DNA from: Flavobacteriales bacterium
GTDB lineage: Bacteria; Bacteroidota; Bacteroidia; Flavobacteriales_F; PHOS-HE28
NCBI GenBank assembly: GCA_016713875.1
Contig: JADJOI010000003.1
Coordinates: 2,046,001 to 2,110,000, forward strand
Length of the DNA stretch: 64,000 nt
Direction: 5' to 3'
In this document: one piece after another, positions 1-11,764 of the stretch
Position numbering within the stretch: the stretch's first letter is position 1
How the letters are laid out: each line of letters begins with the position of its first letter
Notes under the pieces: generated by a model
What the model saw: the letters and a program-made list of their open reading frames with translations, nothing else
What the model was told of the DNA's origin: nothing
Databases searched by the model: none
Program-made: the position numbers and the translations under genes

Positions 1-3000
1 GATGCGCTGGGCTGGATGCCGGACGACATCGGCTACAGCATCACAGAGCGCAAGCCGGGCACACCACAGGTGAGCATTCTGCCCTTAAAACGGAATGAAG
101 ACTACCGCGAACGGGAGAAAGGGGAAGCGAAGCGAGAGCACACCGCCATGCGCGTGTACGAATTGCGCGCCAACGGCCGCAAGCGACCCTACACGAACGG
201 CAAGGAACTCGGCCGCGTGCTCTACCTCTTGAACCAATGGCGCGGCTACCAGGACATAGGGCTGCTGAACGAGGAAGAGGCGAAGAAGGAGAAGGAACTG
301 GCCAAGGCACACGAGCACCCCATCGCCAACCTGAAGATCCTGGACACCACCGCGACCGAGGAGGTCTTCCGATCCAAGGGCAAGAAGAGCAAGAACGACC
401 GATACATCTGGGAAGTGAAGGTGGAAGGCCGTACCGAGCGGTTCTGGACCGTGATGAAGTGCAAGTGGTGGAAAGACAAGACCATGGACTTCCAGACCAT
501 CGCGAAGGAGGATGGCTCCATTGAACTGCGGCTATCGGGCCAGACGAAATGGGCGAAGACGCTAGATGCGAACGAAAAGGAATTGACTGACAGCGGCCAA
601 CTGATCGGCGAGAAGCTGTACGCGGTGCTGTCGAAACAGGGACAAGACCGTTACGCACCTCGCTTGGAAGAAAAGCGCTACAAGCGCGAGCGCTACAAGC
701 AGGAGTTCAAAGCCATCTGGGAATACCAGGCGACCGCACCAGGCTGGGCCAGATGGATGAACGACTGCCCGGCGGACAAACTGGAGACGATCGCCAAACG
801 GCTCTACCCGAAGAACACCATCAAACAGGCTGAGTTGGTGAAGAAGGGCCTGCTGCACATCATCCGCGATGAGGTGATCTACTACCAGCGGCCACTGAAG
901 AAGCCGCAACGGCAACTGTTCTGTCCGAAGGAAACACCCGTTGACCTTGGCGATGGCAAGCAACGCAAGCATCGTCCCGCGCCCAAGAGCCATCCGCTGT
1001 ACCAGGAGTATCGCCTATGGCAGCAGGTGAACAACATGGGCGTGAAGAGCATCGGGCAGCAGAAGGTGGACATGACCGAGCAGCACCGCGTGGATCTGTT
1101 CGAATTCCTCGCGAAGCAGAAGAAGGCCGAACCGAAGGACGTGCTGAAAAAAGTCTTCGAGCTTGACCCGGAGCGCTACGAGTTGAGCATGGAAGACGTG
1201 GACACGGACCGCACGCTGACCACGTTAAGACCGGCCGCGAAACAAGCCAGCACCAAGGCGGACAAGGCATTGGCGCGCGTACTGGCCAACCCTTACGAGA
1301 ACAACACTGACCATGCACTCTACTGTCAACTCTGGCACCTGCTCCATACCGCCGAAACCGGAAAGGGAAAACTGAAGGTGCTCACCGGGCGCAACGCGAC
1401 ATTGGTCAGAGACAAGAATGCGGCAGCCGATGATCTGCTGAGCTCCGACTTCATTGCCGCACTCTGCAAAGAGCACTTCGAGAAAGGCTATGCCGCCTAC
1501 AGCCAGCGCGCGCTGGCGAAGGTGGTGCCGCTCATGCGCCGGGGCAAATACTTCCGGGTGGAGGACATCCAACCGGAAGTGCGCGAACGGATCGAGAAGA
1601 TCATTGCCAAGAAGGAAGACGATACCATCGAAGCCCGCACCCGCGAGAAGTTCAAGGACCTGGCAAGCGTTGCGGACTTCGGCGGTTTGATGGCGCCGGA
1701 TGCCCTCGAACTCGTGTATGGCAGCCACACGCCACCGGAGAAAGAGCGCGTGTGGAAGACACCTGCGGACGTGAAGTTGCTCGAACGCGGCAAACTGCGC
1801 CAGCCCGTGGTGGAAGGCGTGATCAACGAAGCCCTGCTCGTGGCACGCGACCTATGGAAAGCGCAGCAGGATGCAAGCAAGAACCCGGAATGGAAGTTCG
1901 ATGAAGTGGTGGTGGAATTCGCGCGCGACCTGAAGAACAGCGCCAAGGAGCGGCAGAAGCTGCACGACCGCAGCAAAGGGAATCGCGAGAAGAACGACAA
2001 GGCGCGTGAACAGGTCCGTGAACTCCTGGGCCGCGAAGCACGGCTGGGTGAGATCGAGCGCTACAACCTATGGCTTGACCAAGGCAAGAAGTGCATATAC
2101 AGCCGAGAGACCATCCATTGCAAGGAACTCTTCGGACCCAAGTACGAGATCGACCACATCGTTCCGAAAAGCCGCCGATTCGACGACAGCTACGCGAACA
2201 AGGTGCTTTGCCTGGCGCTATTGAACAAGGACAAGGACAACGACCTGCCACTGGTTTGGTTCGGTCGCCATTCACAGTACAACCGGAGCACGCTCGATCA
2301 ATTCAAAACCGACGCCGAGGAGATCAAAGACAAAGGCAAACGTGCCCGACTTCTCGCAGAGAAGATCGAGGACGGCCACATCGAGCGCCAGATGAAGCAA
2401 ACCCAGTACATCGTGCGCGGTACGGTGGAGCAACTGGGCAACCTGGTGGGCAGCGCCAACGTGCGCAGCACCAGCGGGGGCATCACCGGGCATTTGCGCG
2501 GCGAATGGGACCTGGATGCCATCCTGCGCGAAGCCAACCTGTGGCGCTTCGAGCGGCTGGAGAAGATCCTCCACCAGCGGCTTGGCGCGCCACTAAAACT
2601 TATCCACGAAGAGAATGGGCGCAAGATCATCAGTGGCTGGAGCAAACGCATCGACCACCGGAACCACTCGCTCGATGCGCTGGTGGTGGCCTGCACGCGA
2701 CCGCAGCACATCAAGTGGCTGAACACCCTTAACCGACTACGCGACGACGACCCAGCGGAGTACCAACGCTTGCGCACCGACCTGATCGAGCGCAAAAAGG
2801 AGAAGAACCGCATGAAGGCCCCATGGGATGGCTTCTGGAAGGAAGCCCAGGAAGCCTTCGCAGGGATCATCACCAGCATCAAGGTGCCCGGTGACCCCGT
2901 GGTGAAGAAGACCGCCAAATACCGCGTGGCCGATCACCGGCCGGGCAAGGAGGGAAAACAGCGGTGGAAGTCGCAGCCCAGGCATGTGGCCGTGCTGGAC

Positions 3001-4121
3001 GAACTGCACCTGCAACCGGACGGCTGGATCTGGCGGCATGTGCACAAGCCCGCCTATGATGTGCTCAGCCTGCTGAAAGGTCTGGACCCCGAAGCCATCC
3101 GATCTCAGCTTCTTGCGCGCATGCCCGCCAAAGCTGAGCGTGAGGCCCTGCTCACCCTGCTCGAAGACAACCAATGGAACGTTGAGCAGTCCAGGAGCGC
3201 GCTGGGTAAACCCAAGAAAGGCAAGGCGCAGAAACTGGATGACGTGGTGTACAAGGAACGCTGGGTGGTGGCACGCAAACCGCTGATGAAGCTGAGCAAG
3301 ACCGACATCCGAAACAACATGATCGTGGACAGCGCCATGCGCAAGCAGGTGCATGCCTGGCTGGAGAGGAAAGACATGACCCCAGAAGAGGCGTTCGACG
3401 AGGAGAACCTGCGGGAATTCAATGAGCACCGCAGCGACCAGAAACTCCCTTGGACATTGAAGGTACGGGTGTACGACAGCCTGCTCGACGATAATGCAAG
3501 TCGTGCCCTGCTCGCCCGAAAGAACAGCTACAACGAACGACTAACTGTAATGAAGAAGAAGAGTTACGGCGTGTTGCTAGGTGAAATGGGTGGCCAAAAG
3601 AAACGAACAGACACACGCATCAACTTATTTACGGCAGCCACTTCTAGGGTCAACGGTGGTACCACGGTGCCATTGCCGCCAACTGAGGCTGGTTACTTCC
3701 TACGGCTCAAACAGATGGTTGCGGTACTACCACCTGAGTTGTCCTGGAATGCATTTGTACAACTAGACCGCCGGCAACAAGCGGACTGGATCTATCGCTT
3801 CAGCAACCCCCAAGACCAACTCCAGTTCCAACCCCACTACTTCACAGACGAAATGACGGTGAAGGCTGATGACCACAAAGCGATCGCAAAGAACCTCAGC
3901 GAAGGAACCATGAAGGTCACAGGCACTGAGGAAGAGATAAAGGAGTACAAGAAACAGTTAGCGAAATTGAAGAAGCCCGGAATAGGCGAGTTCTACGAGG
4001 GGAAGGAAGGACACACACGTACTCTCGATAGTACACAAGTTGACATCACGAAGGCCTGTATACCGCTTGTGGTCGATCGCCTTGGCCGCATCATCGGCCC
4101 CAGCCTGTTGAACGGCAAGGC

Positions 4122-4125
<4 letters not shown>
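1..4125 (+). CDS. cas9: CRISPR-associated endonuclease Cas9, type II-C, 5' end outside window
   Basis: RNA-guided DNA endonuclease. The frame is open from base 1, so the start lies upstream. The first in-window Met is at 16 and residues below are numbered from it (1369 residues). The RuvC-I motif and arginine-rich bridge helix expected at the N-terminus are not in the window. RuvC-II is seen as VVVEFARD with E634. The HNH core YEIDHIVPKSRRF carries D713 and H714, with N737 at the third catalytic position. RuvC-III is HRNHSLDALVV with H884 and D887. All visible catalytic residues are intact. With about 100 missing N-terminal residues the protein would be near 1,470 aa, in the range of the long Bacteroidota II-C Cas9s. 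The stop overlaps the cas1 start by 4 bp. No csn2 or cas4 follows, which indicates II-C. Confidence 0.97.
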
Positions 4126-5376
<1,251 letters not shown>

Positions 5377-5380
5377 CTAC

Positions 5381-5435
5381 AGGAAAAAGCGAGGGCACCT
5401 CAGGCCAGATGCCTTGGGTGCCCTTCACTTTTTCT
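5381..5435. terminator. Bidirectional intrinsic terminator between cas2 and the CRISPR array
   Basis: The stem is 5392-5405 paired with 5411-5424 (one mismatch, one G-T pair) around a 5-nt loop. A T-rich tract follows it on the plus strand (TCACTTTTTC). An A5 tract precedes it, which reads as T5 on the minus strand. The structure can therefore stop transcription arriving from cas2 and from a minus-strand array. Confidence 0.75.
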
Positions 5436-5489
5436 CTCCTGACCAACCTTGCTCTTCCCCTTGTTTATCAGCCGATTACGGCACACTCT

Positions 5490-8400
5490 GCTGTGTAGGT
5501 CTTCGGTCAAAGAGCGATCTGAAAGCTACTCACAGCGCGTCGTTGCTGGCCGGTCCAGCGGCTGTGTAGGTCTTCGGTCAAAGAGCGAGCTACTCACAGC
5601 GTCGCAAGCGGGGCTTCCAGGCAAGGGCTACTCCACGGGGCCCGGCTGTGTAGGTCTTCGGTCAAAGAGCGATCTGAAAGCTACTCACAGCGGTGTACCC
5701 ACACAACTGGATGGACCTGTGCTGGGTAGGTGTTCGGTCAAAGAGCGATCTGAAAGCTACTCACAGCGCCCGCTGATCGAGGCTGTGTAGGTCTTCGGTC
5801 AAAGAGCGATCTGAAAGCTACTCACAGCCGGCATTGTGACTTCATCGCGAAGGTGCGCTGTGTAGGTCTTCGGTCAAAGAGCGATCTGAAAGCTACTCAC
5901 AGCCACTGGTGGCCGCGGCCGCTCCGGCGCGATGCTGTGTAGGTCTTCGGTCAAAGAGCGATCTGAAAGCTACTCACAGCTGATCTGCATCGGGATGATC
6001 GCCTCGTAGCGCTGTGTAGGTCTTCGGTCAAAGAGCGATCTGAAAGCTACTCACAGCGGGATTTGCATCGCAGCGTCGATCGCGACTGCTGTGTAGGTCT
6101 TCGGTCAAAGAGCGATCTGAAAGCTACTCACAGCGCGGGCAGGACTCGAACCTGCGGCCTCCGGGCTGTGTAGGTCTTCGGTCAAAGAGCGATCTGAAAG
6201 CTACTCACAGCAGGGCCCACGTGTGGTAATACTCGATCGTGGCTGTGTAGGTCTTCGGTCAAAGAGCGATCTGAAAGCTACTCACAGCCCATGGCCGTCC
6301 ACACCTTGAACCGTAGGTGCTGTGTAGGTCTTCGGTCAAAGAGCGATCTGAAAGCTACTCACAGCGAAGCCCTCCGGCTGGAGGCCAACACGAAGCTGTG
6401 TAGGTCTTCGGTCAAAGAGCGATCTGAAAGCTACTCACAGCGGATCTCGCGGCGGTCCTCTACGGCCTGGTGCTGTGTAGGTCTTCGGTCAAAGAGCGAT
6501 CTGAAAGCTACTCACAGCTGCCCGCGTGTTCGGGCCGGGGGTGGTGGTGCTGTGTAGGTCTTCGGTCAAAGAGCGATCTGAAAGCTACTCACAGCGCTGG
6601 AACTCCGGTCCTGTGCTTCGCTGTTGCTGTGTAGGTCTTCGGTCAAAGAGCGATCTGAAAGCTACTCACAGCTGGACGGCTAACGCCCAACGCCTAGAGC
6701 GAGCTGTGTAGGTCTTCGGTCAAAGAGCGATCTGAAAGCTACTCACAGCACATCCGGTACGAGGCGGGGATGTCGCTCTGCTGTGTAGGTCTTCGGTCAA
6801 AGAGCGATCTGAAAGCTACTCACAGCATCAGCGCGGATCCATTCTCCGACGAGAAGCTGTGTAGGTCTTCGGTCAAAGAGCGATCTGAAAGCTACTCACA
6901 GCATTTCTGATTCAGTAGTCGCGCCGGAGGCTGCTGTGTAGGTCTTCGGTCAAAGAGCGATCTGAAAGCTACTCACAGCAGGTGTTCCACCACTTCCACC
7001 CGCCATGCTGCTGTGTAGGTCTTCGGTCAAAGAGCGATCTGAAAGCTACTCACAGCAGGTGTTTGTTGTTCGTTGACGGACCTAATGCTGTGTAGGTCTT
7101 CGGTCAAAGAGCGATCTGAAAGCTACTCACAGCGCGCCTTGGCCCTCGCATAACGACGAAGCAGCTGTGTAGGTCTTCGGTCAAAGAGCGATCTGAAAGC
7201 TACTCACAGCAGCGGTCGATGATGGCCGCCCAGCCTGGGTGCTGTGTAGGTCTTCGGTCAAAGAGCGATCTGAAAGCTACTCACAGCTTCGCAGCCGTCA
7301 CATTACAACAACACGCGGCTGTGTAGGTCTTCGGTCAAAGAGCGATCTGAAAGCTACTCACAGCACAGTCACGAAATGGACCGACTGCAACGCGGCTGTG
7401 TAGGTCTTCGGTCAAAGAGCGATCTGAAAGCTACTCACAGCTTCTCCAAAGCCCTGAAGCACAACTGAGCAGCTGTGTAGGTCTTCGGTCAAAGAGCGAT
7501 CTGAAAGCTACTCACAGCCGTTACCGGTAGCCGCTCTTCCGCTTGTCAGCTGTGTAGGTCTTCGGTCAAAGAGCGATCTGAAAGCTACTCACAGCGCTCC
7601 ACGTCGCAGCTCACGGTGGGCGCTTGCTGTGTAGGTCTTCGGTCAAAGAGCGATCTGAAAGCTACTCACAGCTCGGCATGCCGAAGTCCTGCAGGTGCAG
7701 CAGCTGTGTAGGTCTTCGGTCAAAGAGCGATCTGAAAGCTACTCACAGCAGATGAGGTGGCGCTGATACTCCCGGTGCCGCTGTGTAGGTCTTCGGTCAA
7801 AGAGCGATCTGAAAGCTACTCACAGCCGACACGGTGAGATCACCGAGCGTGTGGGTGCTGTGTAGGTCTTCGGTCAAAGAGCGATCTGAAAGCTACTCAC
7901 AGCTGAAGTCACTGCTGGTGATGCCGATGCTGGGCTGTGTAGGTCTTCGGTCAAAGAGCGATCTGAAAGCTACTCACAGCTGCGGTAGTAGGTGGCCACG
8001 TCCTGGTCGGGCTGTGTAGGTCTTCGGTCAAAGAGCGATCTGAAAGCTACTCACAGCGCGTGGTGGTGTACGCATTGAACGCCGACAGCTGTGTAGGTCT
8101 TCGGTCAAAGAGCGATCTGAAAGCTACTCACAGCTGTTTTCATGATGCTACACGAATAACTGTGGCTGTGTAGGTCTTCGGTCAAAGAGCGATCTGAAAG
8201 CTACTCACAGCTATGCAAGAGCCAGGGTCCGCAAGCGGCCCGCTGTGTAGGTCTTCGGTCAAAGAGCGATCTGAAAGCTACTCACAGCTTGCGAAGGGAG
8301 GCTCGTACTCATCGCTCTGCTGTGTAGGTCTTCGGTCAAAGAGCGATCTGAAAGCTACTCACAGCAGTGTGCGGCCGGGTCAGCGGCGTTCTGCAGCTGT

Positions 8401-9443
8401 GTAGGTCTTCGGTCAAAGAGCGATCTGAAAGCTACTCACAGCAGTCCCACCCGAAGCGGGCGTTGGCAGTCCGCTGTGTAGGTCTTCGGTCAAAGAGCGA
8501 TCTGAAAGCTACTCACAGCTGCCCGCGTGTCCGGGCCGGGGATGGGGTGGCTGTGTAGGTCTTCGGTCAAAGAGCGATCTGAAAGCTACTCACAGCGCAG
8601 GTTGCAGCCATCGCCAACGAGCAGCTGCTGTGTAGGTCTTCGGTCAAAGAGCGATCTGAAAGCTACTCACAGCTAGGATGTCAACCACAATAGTGCGAGC
8701 AACGCTGTGTAGGTCTTCGGTCAAAGAGCGATCTGAAAGCTACTCACAGCACTCCGGCAGCAGGCCGCTGTCATCCACCCGCTGTGTAGGTCTTCGGTCA
8801 AAGAGCGATCTGAAAGCTACTCACAGCGAACTGCTGCGTTACAAGCCCGCCGTACTTGCTGTGTAGGTCTTCGGTCAAAGAGCGATCTGAAAGCTACTCA
8901 CAGCAAGTAAACCCACACAACCACACATGAAGACGCTGTGTAGGTCTTCGGTCAAAGAGCGATCTGAAAGCTACTCACAGCCGCGCGGGCGTTCGTCCTT
9001 CACCTTCCGCCGCTGTGTAGGTCTTCGGTCAAAGAGCGATCTGAAAGCTACTCACAGCCAGGGCTTGCCGCGAAAGAAGGGCGTGAACGCTGTGTAGGTC
9101 TTCGGTCAAAGAGCGATCTGAAAGCTACTCACAGCGGGAACCGACGAGGGCTATACCGCTCTCTTGCTGTGTAGGTCTTCGGTCAAAGAGCGATCTGAAA
9201 GCTACTCACAGCGTCCGGTGGTGGTGTCTACTTGCATGGTGCGCTGTGTAGGTCTTCGGTCAAAGAGCGATCTGAAAGCTACTCACAGCGGTCCTACGCG
9301 TGAACAAGGACCGAGGCGGGCTGTGTAGGTCTTCGGTCAAAGAGCGATCTGAAAGCTACTCACAGCAGTCGTGCCGGATCTGCTCCCAGGTGGCGCGCTG
9401 TGTAGGTCTTCTGTCAAAGAGCGATCTGAAAGCTACTCACAGC
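5490..9443 (-). CRISPR. Type II-C CRISPR array, 52 repeats of 47 bp, 51 spacers
   Basis: On the plus strand the repeat begins GCTGTGTAGGTCTTCGG and ends GAAAGCTACTCACAGC, with inverted ends GCTGTG/CACAGC. From the repeat at 5857 onward the period is 77 bp (30-bp spacers, two of 29 bp). Three repeats differ. The repeat at 5561-5600 lacks 7 bp. The repeat at 5721 has two substitutions. The last repeat (9397-9443) has one. The first five spacers are irregular (24, 44, 29, 14 and 28 bp). Minus-strand transcription is inferred from three things: erosion at the cas2 end, the bidirectional terminator, and resemblance of the minus-strand repeat (5' GCTGTGAGTAGCTTTC...CTCTTTGA) to other Bacteroidota II-C repeats as remembered. 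Notable spacers are 6135-6164 (tRNA-like) and the related pair 6519-6548 and 8520-8549. The strand is less certain than the array. Confidence 0.97.
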
Positions 9444-9730
9444 CGGAGCACATGAACGAACTGTCTTCGGATCCATTGGCACCTACCTTCCCCCTCGAAG
9501 CGCACAGGGTTGGACCCTCGGATGACGGGGTATGCGGCAGACGGGGCTTCGGGCCACGGAGAGAAGCCGAACGACTCTGGGCGCTTCGCCTTTGGGGGCC
9601 GGTGCACGTACTGCACACGATCCGCTCATCACTCTACTCCCCCACTCAGGCAGCCCTTCGCGGGGTGGCTCGTCATCAGCTTGGGTACCCCGCCCTTCAC
9701 GCTCTGGTTCCTCACCAACCCCACCACGCC
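9444..9730. other. Array-flanking region, candidate leader; no gene seen
   Basis: 287 bp between the last repeat and the next start codon. If the array is read on the minus strand, the leader and its promoter should lie here. The stretch is not clearly AT-rich. I see no good anti-repeat, no tRNA and no convincing ORF. It also has to hold the promoter of the downstream plus-strand surface protein gene. Confidence 0.35.
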
Positions 9731-10655
9731 ATGCGCTTCCACCTTCTCCTCCGCATCGCCTCCTTCATGCTGCTGCTGGTGGCCGCCCCCGCACGCGCCC
9801 AGGTCTTCATCCCCGACACGCTGGTGCGCGGCTGGCTGAACCAGAGCATCCCCGGCATCGTGGACGCCAACGGCATCATGGACACCACCCATGCGGGGAT
9901 CGCGGGGTGCGATACGTTGAACTGGTACGCCAGCAACTTCACCACCGACAGTACCTGGATCGACCTCACCGGCGTGCAATACCTGGACTACCTGGAGGTA
10001 CTGGCCGTTCGGCACATCGATCAGATCCCGGGATGGACCCGGATCAACCTGCCCGAATTGCCCCCCGTGCTGTCGGACCTGACCATTCAGTTCGGAATGG
10101 AACATGGTGTGATCCTTCTGCCCGATATGGACCAGCCTATGGCCAGGATCGCGATCAGCAGCTTCCCATCCGTAGCGCTTGACGTCACCTTCGGGTCGAT
10201 CACGGATACGATCGGTTCGATCACGATCTGGAACCTGCACTCGTTCGCTTCAGGCAGCTTTTCCGGCTACGTGGAGGACCTGAAGCTGACCGAGCCGGAG
10301 GTTAATATGGATACGTTGGTCATCAGCTTCCCGGGTTGGTCCTGTGGCACGTTGGCCATCGAGGGATTCCCCTCCGTGATCGCCGCGGACCTGGCCAATA
10401 TGTCGGCCAACAGGTTCGAGTTCCTCGATGGTGTGAAGATGGTGTTGAGCTGGCCCATGGCGGTCACCGACATCCATCTGGAGGGCACGTTCTGGGGCGT
10501 GATCCCCGCCTGGCCGACGACCTTGACGGACCTTCGGTGGGATGTGTTCAATGACGTGTGCATACCCTTGTTCCCGGATGCGTTGGAGCGGATCCAGATC
10601 ATCGGTCAGAACGAGCTTTGTATTCCCAACCGTCCGGCAGCCTTGCAGCAGCTTA
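9731..10655 (+). pseudogene. 5' part of a T9SS leucine-rich-repeat surface protein split by an IS
   Basis: Starts with a signal peptide (MRFHLLLRIASFMLLLVAAPARAQ), followed by about 280 residues with LRR-like spacing (LPPVLSDLTIQF, LPDMDQPMARIAISSFPSVALDV, FPDALERIQIIGQNELCIPNRPAALQQL). The frame runs up to the TA at 10654-10655, where the IS630-type element begins. The start was chosen because the signal peptide begins there; the same frame runs back into the CRISPR array but that part is not coding. The remainder of the gene resumes at 11765. Joined without the element the two parts give a 775-aa protein. As it stands the product would be a truncated, sortless fragment. Confidence 0.85.
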
Positions 10656-11762
10656 CTGAGCCGGTGGTGAAGATCCGGTTTCATGCGGCATATCGAACAT
10701 CGGGGTGACCGAAGTAGCTTTTGATGTGCTTGGGCTTCTTGGACACGCTTCGGTAATGGGCCAAGATGTTCTCAACGAGTTGCTCCTCGGTGCGCGGCGG
10801 CGGAGCGCTGGTCACGTTCTTCTTCAGGTCGGCATTGGCCACCTCCACGGGGTTGAGTTCGGGTGAGTAGCCCGGCATGAAGAACAGTTCGATGCGCTCC
10901 TTGTGCTTTTCCAGCCATGGGCGCAGGACTTTGGCATGATGCACCGGCAGGTTGTCCAGGATGAGGAACACCTTGCGCTTTGCCCTTTGATCAAACGTGC
11001 GAGGAAATCCTGGAAGATCTCCGCATCAAGGGCGCCCTTGAAGACCATCCACCGCATCTGGCCGCGATTGGTGATGGTGGAGATGATCGAACGGCCGAAG
11101 CGCTTGTTCAGCACACGCACCACCGGCGTCTTGCCACGCTTGGCGAAGCTCCGTCCACGCACATCATCATTGCGCAGGCCGGTCTCATCCCCCAATGGAT
11201 GTCCGCGCCCTCCAATTCGGCCCTGCGCTTGATCGCCGGATAGACCTCTTCACGCCACTTGCGCACCAGTTCGGGCCGCTGTTCTGCTGCGCGGCGCATC
11301 GGCTTCTGTGCGCTGAAGCCCAACGGCTCAAGTAGTCGGTCATCGTGCGTTCGGGCAGCACTACGCCGAAGCGTTCTTTGATCAACAGCGCGATGGCCTT
11401 GCGTGACCACAGCGCATAGGGCACTTCAATTGTCGGGCATCTTGTCAGCGATCGCCGAAGTGTCTGCTTCTGCTGCTCTTGCGTCAGGATCATGCCGCGC
11501 CTTGCGGCCGCCCGCTGCGGCATACCTCAACGGCTCTCCATCCCCGCGCTGATAGCGTTGCCAAGCATCATTGGCCGCCGTCAGCCCAAGGCTGCACAGC
11601 GCGGAAGACTCTTTCAGCCCGCAACCTTGCAAGCGGCAGCGCACCGCCTGCCGCAATCGTTCGTTCAGCGCCTCATCGCTGAGGCTTCGCGCATCTGTTC
11701 GCTTCATGTCAAGCTCGATCCACAGATCGTGCCGATCGACCGCTTCTTTGTCACCGTCTCAG
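10656..11762 (-). mobile_element. IS630-family insertion sequence with inverted ends and TA target duplication
   Basis: 1107 bp, the usual size for IS630. The left end reads CTGAGCCGGTG and the right end, read inward on the minus strand, CTGAGACGGTG. Over 24 bp the two ends match at 18 positions. Both ends are flanked by TA (10654-10655 and 11763-11764), as expected for IS630/Tc1-type elements that duplicate a TA target. The single transposase gene runs on the minus strand. The flanking gene continues in frame across the element. Confidence 0.88.
10681..11707 (-). pseudogene. IS630-family transposase, broken by several frameshifts
   Basis: Read 11707 to 10681 on the minus strand. In order it shows an N-terminal helix-turn-helix (MKRTDARSLSDEALNERL...), the second helix-turn-helix (PYALWSRKAIALLIKERFGV), the first catalytic Asp (GADIHWG then DETGLRNDDVRGR), the second (VFLILDNLPVHHAK) and the third acid (YSPELNPVEVANADLKK), ending HPDVRYAA. 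All DDE residues are recognisable but they fall in different frames: breaks lie near 11430, 11325, 11190 and 10975. No single frame encodes an active enzyme. A programmed shift could explain one break, not four. Assembly error from collapsed copies is an alternative. Confidence 0.85.
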
Positions 11763-11764
11763 TA

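Noticed and set aside
6135..6164. A tRNA gene
   Set aside because: Only the T-arm and part of the acceptor are present and they sit exactly within one spacer.
9450..9475. GAACTGTCTTCGGATC after the array as a degenerate repeat or anti-repeat
   Set aside because: Only about 8-9 bases match in a row (GTCTTCGG); too weak for a tracrRNA or a 53rd repeat.
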